DNA from: Bradyrhizobium sp. CCH5-F6
GTDB taxonomy: Bacteria > Pseudomonadota > Alphaproteobacteria > Rhizobiales > Xanthobacteraceae
DNA: 12,744 nt
Assembly (NCBI RefSeq): GCF_001556045.1
Contig: NZ_LSIC01000164.1
Coordinates: 1 to 12,744, forward strand
Direction: 5' to 3'
Shown: positions 7,767 through 12,744 of the stretch, piece after piece
Position numbering within the stretch: position 1 is the first letter of the stretch
Layout: each line of letters starts with the position of its first letter
The notes under the pieces: generated by a model
The model's input: only the letters and a program-made list of their open reading frames with translations
Database searches by the model: none
What the model was told of the DNA's origin: nothing
Translations under genes and position numbers: made by a program

Positions 7767-9380
7767 TCAATTCAGGCTCTGGGCGCGCGAAAGCGCGGCC
7801 GCGATCATCGCACCGGTCGGATGGCGGAACCGTGCGGCGACATAACCATCGGGCCGCAGCAGATAGGCCGTCCCAGGCTGGGCATCGTACCGCTTCGCCG
7901 CGAGCCCCGACGGATCGGCAAGCCCGGCCTCGCCACCGATGCGGAGATCCTTGACGCCTTCAGGAACCTGGATCGTCGTATCATCGTCGAACGACAGCAG
8001 GGTGAACTGCGTTCCACCCTTGCGGAAGGCGTCGGTCAGATAGGCCTGCTCGCCCGCGCGCACTGCGATGGGCGCATCGAGCATGGAACAGCCGGGGGAC
8101 GGTCCGCCGGCCCAGGCATCCGCATCGCGCGAGGACAGCGGCGAGTCATAGCTGCACGGCACCGACAGCCGCCCGCCATTGACCATACGCTTGCCGAACT
8201 CGGTCTCCTTGGCCAGCGACAGCACCGCCTTGCGCAGCCGCGCCTCCTGATGCGAGTTCGGCGCCATGAAGTCGGTCGAACGGGTGGATTCGCGGATGTT
8301 CTCATCGGCGGCCGCGCTGCGCTCAATGTGATAGCTATCGAGCAGGCTCGCGGGCGAGGCGCCGCGCAGCACGCGGTCGAGCTTCCAGGACAGATTTTCG
8401 GCGTCCTCGAGCCCGGAATTGGCGCCGCGCGCCCCGAAGGGCGAAACCTGATGCGCGGAATCGCCGGCAAAGATCACACGGCCATGGATGAAGCGATCCA
8501 TCCGCCGGCACTGGAATTTGTACAGCGAGATCCACTCGAACTCGAACTTGTCGTGACCAAGCATGCGTGCGATGCGCGGCCGCACGTTCTCCGGCTTCTT
8601 CTCGACGACTGGATCGGCATAGCGACTGAGCTGGAGGTCGATTCGCCAGACATCGTCGGGCTGCCGGTGCAGGAGCGCCGAACGCCCGGCATGGAACGGC
8701 GGATCGAACCAGAACCAGCGCTCGGTCGGGAATTCCGCCGTCATCTTGACGTCAGCGATGAGGAACTGATCCTCGAACACCTGTCCGGCGAACTCGGCGC
8801 CGACCATCTGCCGTAGCAAAGAACGCGCGCCGTCGCAGGCGATGACATACTGGGCGAGCACGCGGTATGCGCCCTCGGGCGTCTCGATCGTCAACGCGAC
8901 GGAATCGTTGCGTTGCTCGAGCGCCGTCACCTTGTTGCGCCAGCGCAGGTCGACCTCAGGCAGATCGTTGATGCGATCGACCAGATAGGCCTCGGCGTAG
9001 TACTGCTGCAGATTGATGAAGGCTGGCCGCTTGTGGCCGTCTTCGGGCAACAGGTTGAACTGGTAGAGCTGGGACTCGCCGTGGAAGATGCGGCCGACGC
9101 TCCACACCACGCCTTTTTCGACCATGCGGTCGGCAACGCCCAGCCGGTCCCAATATTCCAGCGAGCGTTTCGAGAAGCAGATCGCGCGCGAGCCTTCCCC
9201 GATGCGGTCGGCATCGTCCAGCAGCACCACACGCTGGCCGCGCTGGGCCAGATCGATCGCGAGCGACAGCCCCACCGGTCCGGCGCCGACCACCACGACC
9301 GGATGCTCGGCCGGGTGCTGAACGGGACGATCCTGATCGGGGTGGCGTCGATAGCCGAACTGGGATTTGGCCTGCGCCAT
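7767..9380 (-). CDS. FAD-dependent aromatic hydroxylase (MhaA/MhpA-like)
   Basis: A 537-residue class A flavoprotein monooxygenase. It shows the FAD-binding Rossmann motif VVVGAGPVGLSLA (29-41), the DG motif CDGARSLLR (182-190) contacting FAD and NAD(P)H, the GD motif FAGDSAHQVSPFGARGANSG (304-323), and a C-terminal thioredoxin-like region (about 400-537). It would use NAD(P)H and O2 to add a hydroxyl to a phenolic ring. General homology is to 3-(3-hydroxyphenyl)propionate hydroxylase, but the operon context (a 74-residue partner, then hmgA and fahA) fits 3-hydroxyphenylacetate 6-hydroxylase, whose product is homogentisate. Specificity is inferred from context only. The start is supported by GAGG upstream. 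It is the first gene of the operon and diverges from a MarR regulator, with a promoter and palindrome in the 110-bp gap. Confidence 0.85.
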   Translation of the reverse strand: MAQAKSQFGYRRHPDQDRPVQHPAEHPVVVVGAGPVGLSLAIDLAQRGQRVVLLDDADRIGEGSRAICFSKRSLEYWDRLGVADRMVEKGVVWSVGRIFHGESQLYQFNLLPEDGHKRPAFINLQQYYAEAYLVDRINDLPEVDLRWRNKVTALEQRNDSVALTIETPEGAYRVLAQYVIACDGARSLLRQMVGAEFAGQVFEDQFLIADVKMTAEFPTERWFWFDPPFHAGRSALLHRQPDDVWRIDLQLSRYADPVVEKKPENVRPRIARMLGHDKFEFEWISLYKFQCRRMDRFIHGRVIFAGDSAHQVSPFGARGANSGLEDAENLSWKLDRVLRGASPASLLDSYHIERSAAADENIRESTRSTDFMAPNSHQEARLRKAVLSLAKETEFGKRMVNGGRLSVPCSYDSPLSSRDADAWAGGPSPGCSMLDAPIAVRAGEQAYLTDAFRKGGTQFTLLSFDDDTTIQVPEGVKDLRIGGEAGLADPSGLAAKRYDAQPGTAYLLRPDGYVAARFRHPTGAMIAAALSRAQSLN

Positions 9381-9422
9381 GCACTAACCTCGGCTCTGGT
9401 CAGGAGAGGACTGGTCTGCTAG

Positions 9423-9442
9423 ATAGTCTCACGTGCAACTAT
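9423..9442. promoter_or_regulatory. Probable MarR operator
   Basis: This 20-bp imperfect palindrome is centred on CACGTG (9430-9435) and flanked by ATAGT (9423-9427) and ACTAT (9438-9442); 16 of 20 positions are symmetric. Length and symmetry suit a MarR dimer. It abuts the -10 of the hydroxylase promoter and covers its expected transcription start, so binding should repress the operon, with release by an aromatic ligand being the usual MarR logic. Confidence 0.6.
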
Positions 9443-9469
9443 TTTGGACCGGAGCCGGCCGGCCGTCAA
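9441..9469 (-). promoter_or_regulatory. Sigma-70-type promoter for the hydroxylase-hmgA-fahA operon
   Basis: On the minus strand, TTGACG (9464-9469) and CAAAAT (9441-9446) are separated by 17 bp, the ideal spacing; they match 5/6 and 4/6 of the consensus boxes. The transcript would start near 9433-9435, giving a leader of about 55 bases before the FAD hydroxylase ATG. Confidence 0.55.
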
Positions 9470-9490
9470 CTGGAATTCGGAGCGCTCCCC

Positions 9491-10033
9491 TTGGCGAGGA
9501 CATCCAGCGACATCGCCCTCAAGACACGGCAGGCCCGCGAGGCTTCGGCGCCGCCCAAGCCGCGGCTCGATCTGTTCAAGTTCGTGCCATTCCGCCTCAA
9601 CCGGCTCGCAGCGGAGGTGAGTTCCGCGCTTTCGGTCGAATATCAGGAGCGGCATGGTCTCGATATTCCAGCCTGGCGCGTGATCGCCACGCTCGGCTTC
9701 CGCAACGATGCCTGCAGCGCGCAATTCATCTCGCAATGCACCCGCACGCACAAATCCACCATCAGCCGCGCGGTGACGACGCTGCTCAACGCCAACCTGA
9801 TCGAGCGGGTCGAGAACGAAGCCGACCGCCGCGAATTCCGCCTGCAACTGACGAAGAAGGGCCGCGCGCTGTACGAGGAGCTGTTTCCGCAATTGCTGCG
9901 GCGGGAGGATGAAATCCTCGCCTGCCTCTCCGCGCAGGAGCGCAAGCAGCTGTCGGCCCTGCTCGGCAAGATCGAGCAGAGCCTCGACCTGATCCAGACA
10001 AGCCAGGAAGCCGACGCCAAGCAGGCGTATTAG
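9491..10033 (+). CDS. MarR family transcriptional regulator
   Basis: A 180-residue winged-helix protein. Dimerisation helices flank a DNA-binding core at about 60-125: the recognition helix is around HKSTISRAVTTLLNANLIER (87-106), and the wing carries ENEADRREFRLQLT (109-122) with the family's Asp-Arg pair. MarR proteins usually repress divergent catabolic genes until a phenolic or aromatic ligand binds. Its divergent position and the palindrome overlapping the operon promoter imply that it controls the hydroxylase-hmgA-fahA operon, with 3-hydroxyphenylacetate or homogentisate as possible effectors. The TTG start is inferred: there is no in-frame ATG near the N-terminus, and GGAG (9479-9482) is 8 bases upstream, inside the 10-bp palindrome GGAGCGCTCC (9479-9488). 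Start confidence is lower than identity. Confidence 0.88.
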   Translation: MARTSSDIALKTRQAREASAPPKPRLDLFKFVPFRLNRLAAEVSSALSVEYQERHGLDIPAWRVIATLGFRNDACSAQFISQCTRTHKSTISRAVTTLLNANLIERVENEADRREFRLQLTKKGRALYEELFPQLLRREDEILACLSAQERKQLSALLGKIEQSLDLIQTSQEADAKQAY

Positions 10034-10158
10034 GACGCTGAAGGGCGCAGACGTCGGCCGTTGCACCCTTTCCGGCTCAATATTTAGCGGCGCTCGCTCC
10101 GTCAAAAAACATCGTCGAGGGAATATTCGTACTTGGCTTCGGTGATAAAGAGATCAAT

Positions 10159-10671
10159 ATGGATCGTGAAGTATTCCTTGATCATCTCCTTCTTGCCAGT
10201 GAGCGTAGCCGAGAGTTCGCGGCGCGTTACGTTCTTGATTCTCTGCCTGGCGCCTATGCGTTCTGGGTCTTGTTGAATTGTTCATATGACAAGAATCCCC
10301 TCGTGGGAGATGAGATCATTTTCCCTAACGACTTTGAAAAACACGGGAAACGCGTTGGACCGCTGACGGCCGACGCCGTGACTTCCCTGTTGTGGCGAGA
10401 TCAAAAAGTTCCCGAGTGGATCGATATTTCCGTGTGGGAGGCAGACCAGCATCTGACCTTTTTTGAGTTGATGTGCTGTGGCCGCTTCACCGCCGAGCCC
10501 GAGCGACTCTATTACCGCTCGACCGACATTGCTCCCTTTGGGGTCAAGAGCGCGGCCCATCCGGCGCACAGAGCTATTTCATCCACCGACAAGGCTCCCA
10601 TTGAGAAATTCAGTTTGGCCGAGTCTCGCCAAACCGTATTGCGCGGACGCCAAGAGCAGTTGAACAAATAA
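10159..10671 (+). CDS. Hypothetical protein of unknown function, lower GC
   Basis: I do not recognise this 170-residue protein. It is soluble in appearance, with no signal peptide or membrane segment. The core (about 25-130) is rich in aromatics and acidic residues (for example AYAFWVLLNCSYDKNPLVGD and EWIDISVWEADQHLTFFELM), and the last 45 residues look less ordered. Codon use differs plainly from its neighbours, with many A/T-ending codons, and the upstream 125 bp are also A/T-rich in places, which suggests recent horizontal acquisition. AAAGAG lies 8 bases before the ATG as a weak ribosome-binding site. It is codirectional with marR after a 125-bp gap and converges on the lactonase-like gene. 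Size and composition would suit an immunity-type protein, but there is no specific evidence for this. Confidence 0.65.
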   Translation: MDREVFLDHLLLASERSREFAARYVLDSLPGAYAFWVLLNCSYDKNPLVGDEIIFPNDFEKHGKRVGPLTADAVTSLLWRDQKVPEWIDISVWEADQHLTFFELMCCGRFTAEPERLYYRSTDIAPFGVKSAAHPAHRAISSTDKAPIEKFSLAESRQTVLRGRQEQLNK

Positions 10672-10675
10672 CGGC

Positions 10676-10709
10676 TTGAGGCCTCAACCGGGCCTGACAT
10701 TGAGGCCCG
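10676..10709. other. Paired palindromes between convergent genes
   Basis: A 12-bp perfect palindrome, TTGAGGCCTCAA (10676-10687), is followed by a 7-bp hairpin, CGGGCCT (10689-10695) with AGGCCCG (10703-10709). The segment starts 4 bp after the stop of the hypothetical gene and lies before the converging lactonase-like gene end. It may help transcription end, but no T run follows, so a classical terminator is not supported. Confidence 0.4.
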
Positions 10710-10733
10710 TAGTCACGCCGCGGGTCGCCACCA

Positions 10734-11540
10734 TCACTTCGCAAAAGATCTCGTCGGCGGCAGATGCAGCGCCCAGGCGTCGACCTTGTCGCTGGCGCGC
10801 GGATAGATCTCCGTCACGATCGGATCATGCCCGGGTATGAAACGATCCGGATGCCCGGAGAGGCGCTCGATCGTCTCCCAGCCCTGCGTCATGTCGCCGA
10901 CATTGTAGACGATCGGGAACGGGCTGCGGCGTTGCAGATTGGCGTAGTAATGCGCGGCATCGGAGGCGAGCACCACCGGCCCGCGCGCGGTCTCGACCCT
11001 GACCACCTGCAAACCGTCGGAATGGCCGCCGACACGATGCACGGTGACGCCGGGCGCGACCTCGCCGTCGCCGGAATAGAAAGTGACGCGCTCGCCATAG
11101 ACGTGGCGCACCATCTGCGTGACGTGCTCGACCGAGAACGGATGGCGCAACAGGCCGTTGCACATGCAGCGGCCGGTCGCGTAAGCCATCTCGCGCTCCT
11201 GAAGATGGAAGCGGGCATGCGGGAAGCGATCGAGATTGCCGGCGTGATCGTAATGCAGATGCGTCACGATGACGTCGCGAATCGCGGACGCAGCGACGCC
11301 GAAACGCTCCAGCGCGTCGACCGGATTGAGCGTCAACTTGCGCGCCCGGGCGCTCGCCTCCTCGGCGTTGAAGCCGGTGTCGACCAGGATGTCGCGGCCA
11401 CCGCCACGGATCAGCCAGACGAAATAGTCGAGGTCCTGCGCCGCACTATCATGTGGATCTGGCACCAGAAAGTTCATGTGGGGGGTGCGCGGCGACATCG
11501 TCGCGTAACGCAGGGCGTAGATTTCGTAGACGTTTCCCAT
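10734..11540 (-). CDS. MBL-fold hydrolase, N-acyl homoserine lactonase family
   Basis: A 268-residue metallo-beta-lactamase-fold hydrolase with the complete two-zinc set: His94, His96, Asp98 and His99 in THLHYDHAGN, His173 in GGHSDG, Asp194 in LASDAAH and His238 in PGHDP. Ligand spacing is close to that of the AHL lactonase AiiA (HxHxDH at 104-109, His169, Asp191, His235), so lactone ring opening and possibly quorum quenching are plausible. However, the AiiA catalytic Tyr three residues after the Asp aligns with His197 here, with Tyr198 next to it, so the substrate may be another lactone or ester. No signal peptide. The chosen ATG at 11538-11540 lies 38 codons inside the longest frame, because the conserved region starts with MGNVYEIYALRY and the upstream part overlaps the likely regulatory region. 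The ribosome-binding site is weak. Confidence 0.8.
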   Translation of the reverse strand: MGNVYEIYALRYATMSPRTPHMNFLVPDPHDSAAQDLDYFVWLIRGGGRDILVDTGFNAEEASARARKLTLNPVDALERFGVAASAIRDVIVTHLHYDHAGNLDRFPHARFHLQEREMAYATGRCMCNGLLRHPFSVEHVTQMVRHVYGERVTFYSGDGEVAPGVTVHRVGGHSDGLQVVRVETARGPVVLASDAAHYYANLQRRSPFPIVYNVGDMTQGWETIERLSGHPDRFIPGHDPIVTEIYPRASDKVDAWALHLPPTRSFAK

Positions 11541-11805
11541 GGTCTTGCTTTTCTGAGTTGAATCTTCTGGGACGATCGAGCTCACCAAGCCATCGTCGGC
11601 AGGAAAGGTCAAACGAGGCGCTGTGCCGGTGCCGGCCCCGCAATGTGAGACCAATCACATTTTCATCGTCATGGTTGCCCTAGCATGCTGCCGATTGGAT
11701 CGAACCAGGTCGCGCCGAGTACCGTCATGACAGCCCCTCCATTCCGCTCGCGCGACGTCCTTCCGTTACCGTCAATAATCCCGATAAGGTCGAATCTCCA
11801 AGCGG
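11541..11805. other. Divergent intergenic region, lactonase side
   Basis: The gap between the lactonase-like gene and the caspase-like gene is 365 bp. This part contains a CRP-like palindrome (11642-11661) and, on the minus strand, a possible -35 box TTGACC (11607-11612) without a convincing -10 box. I see no RNA gene, and the short ORFs crossing it have no recognisable product. Confidence 0.4.
11642..11661. promoter_or_regulatory. CRP-like binding site
   Basis: AATGTGA (11642-11648) and TCACATT (11655-11661) are perfect inverted repeats around GACCAA. This equals the TGTGA-N6-TCACA core of the E. coli cAMP-CRP consensus, extended by the flanking A/T bases. Its centre is 111 bp upstream of the lactonase-like ATG and about 75 bp upstream of the start expected from the weak TTGACC box, near a class I activator position. 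Which Crp/Fnr-type protein binds it in this organism is unknown. Confidence 0.45.
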
Positions 11806-11834
11806 TTGACGCCCCCCGTCCCCGGTTTGATAAT
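11806..11834 (+). promoter_or_regulatory. Strong sigma-70-type promoter for the caspase-like gene
   Basis: TTGACG (11806-11811) and GATAAT (11829-11834) are separated by 17 bp; each box has five of six consensus bases. The start should fall near 11841, giving a leader of about 65 bases before the ATG. The leader holds a 10-bp palindrome, CGCCGCGGCG (11856-11865), and has no clear ribosome-binding site. Confidence 0.65.
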
Positions 11835-11905
11835 GCTTAGAGCGTAAGTTAAGGTCGCCGCGGCGCAAGCTGGAACGGCGCCTTTTTGGCTGGACCGCGC
11901 TGATT

Positions 11906-12744
11906 ATGAAAATTCGCTTCTTTTTCCTTCTGCCCTTGCTCATCTCGCTTGTTCCGACGGCCCCATCGCTGGCCGCCGGCGACCGTTTTGCGCTGGTCAT
12001 CGGCAACGCAAAATATCCGGATGCGGATGCCCCGCTGAAAGAACCCATCAACGACGCGCGTGATGTCGCCGACGAGCTCAAGCGCGACGGCTTTTCGGTC
12101 GAGATCGGCGAGAACCTGACCGGCGACGGCATGCGCCGCGCCTTCGACAAGCTCTACGGCAAGATCAAGCCGGGATCGGTGGCGCTGGTGTTCTTCAGCG
12201 GTTTCGGGATCCAGTCGGCGCGCCAGAGCTATCTGCTGCCGGTCGACGCACAGATCTGGACCGAATCCGACGTGCGCCGCGACGGCTTCAGCCTCGAGAC
12301 CATCCTGGGCGAGCTCAACACCCGCGGCGCCGGCGTCAAGATTGCGCTGATCGACGCTAGCAGGCGCAACCCGTTCGAGCGGCGGTTCCGCAGCTTCTCG
12401 GCCGGCCTGACCCCGGTCATTGCGCCGAACGGAACGCTGGTGATGTATTCGGCGGCGTTGGCCTCGGTGGTCTCGGACGCCGGCGGCGAGCGCAGCCTGT
12501 TCGTCCAGGAACTGCTGAAGGAAATCCGCGTCCCCGACCTGATGGCCGAGGAGACGCTGAACCGCACCAAGATGGGCGTCACCCGCGCCTCGCGCGGCGA
12601 GCAGGTGCCGTGGATCTCCTCGTCATTGGCCGAGGATTTCTCGTTCATTCCGGGGGCTGGCGGATCGCGCCCCGCAACGACACCGCCGCCTGCGCCTCCC
12701 GCTGCGCCGGCCGTCGTCGCCAACAACCCGCCGCCGGCACCACC
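11906..12744 (+). CDS. Secreted caspase-like (C14) protein with inactive site, partial
   Basis: The first 279 residues are present; the gene runs off the window. A signal peptide is clear (basic MKIR, hydrophobic FFFLLPLLISLV, probable cleavage after Ala23 or Ala24 in SLAAGD), so the product should act in the periplasm or outside. The caspase p20-like domain begins at RFALVIGNAKY (28-38), with LKEPINDARDVADELKRDGF (44-63) as the usual second element. Active bacterial caspase homologues carry catalytic His in SGHG and Cys in DACR; here these read SGFG (Phe100) and DASR (Ser152). Both nucleotide triplets (TTC, AGC) are unambiguous. After about 250 a proline- and alanine-rich linker starts (PPPAPPAAPAV), suggesting a further C-terminal domain. 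It is probably a pseudoprotease with a binding or scaffold role. The reading frame is intact with normal high-GC codon use, so it is not a pseudogene. Confidence 0.85.
   Translation, partial: MKIRFFFLLPLLISLVPTAPSLAAGDRFALVIGNAKYPDADAPLKEPINDARDVADELKRDGFSVEIGENLTGDGMRRAFDKLYGKIKPGSVALVFFSGFGIQSARQSYLLPVDAQIWTESDVRRDGFSLETILGELNTRGAGVKIALIDASRRNPFERRFRSFSAGLTPVIAPNGTLVMYSAALASVVSDAGGERSLFVQELLKEIRVPDLMAEETLNRTKMGVTRASRGEQVPWISSSLAEDFSFIPGAGGSRPATTPPPAPPAAPAVVANNPPPAP

Noticed and set aside
7821..8816. 331-codon plus-strand open frame opposite the FAD hydroxylase
   Set aside because: Antisense shadow; the minus-strand frame carries the FAD-binding motifs.
9423..9442. CACGTG read as a LuxR-type quorum-sensing box because of the nearby lactonase-like gene
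   Set aside because: The symmetric flanks and location at the marR-divergent promoter fit a MarR operator better, and no luxI/luxR homologue is in the window.
11541..11654. N-terminal extension of the lactonase-like protein by 38 residues
   Set aside because: The extension is unlike the family, lacks a clear ribosome-binding site and would reach to the CRP-like site; the inner ATG fits the conserved N-terminus.

Overview
The window looks like chromosomal DNA from a high-GC alphaproteobacterium, most likely Bradyrhizobium or a close relative (Nitrobacteraceae). I infer this from the strong G/C bias at third codon positions, the protein sequences, and several palindromic intergenic elements of a kind I associate with that group. 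No database search was possible, so the genus is an inference.

Layout. (1) 1-1404: a palindromic repeat and a rho-independent terminator close an upstream gene outside the window. An 18-bp operator-like palindrome follows, then an alpha-methylacyl-CoA racemase-type CaiB/BaiF gene (+). (2) 1505-3221: hpd (4-hydroxyphenylpyruvate dioxygenase, -) diverges from an Lrp/AsnC regulator (+), with a 15-bp Lrp-type palindrome between them. (3) 3294-3605: a small eight-cysteine DUF1272 protein. (4) 3724-9380: a five-gene minus-strand operon reading, in transcription order, FAD aromatic hydroxylase, DUF2783 small protein, atypical metallo-beta-lactamase-fold protein, hmgA, fahA. A divergent MarR regulator (9491-10033, +) faces it across a promoter that overlaps a palindrome. 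(5) 10159-10671: an unrecognised, lower-GC gene. (6) 10734-11540: an AHL-lactonase-like metallohydrolase (-). (7) 11906-end: a secreted caspase-fold protein (+), cut by the window edge, that has lost both catalytic residues.

How it works together. Hpd makes homogentisate from the tyrosine/phenylalanine breakdown product 4-hydroxyphenylpyruvate. HmgA opens the ring to maleylacetoacetate, and FahA splits fumarylacetoacetate into fumarate and acetoacetate. The expected isomerase between them (MaiA) is not in the window. The FAD hydroxylase plus the 74-residue DUF2783 protein resembles the two-component 3-hydroxyphenylacetate 6-hydroxylase (MhaA/MhaB) of Pseudomonas putida, which would be a second route into homogentisate. 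Each entry route appears to have its own local regulator: Lrp for hpd, and MarR for the hydroxylase-hmgA-fahA operon.

Points most worth a second look are the MBL-fold protein that keeps a Zn1-like site but has lost the Zn2 ligands, the catalytically dead caspase, the DUF2783 protein with a C-terminal run of eight glutamines, the nested palindrome inserted between hmgA and fahA, and three or four operator-like palindromes.
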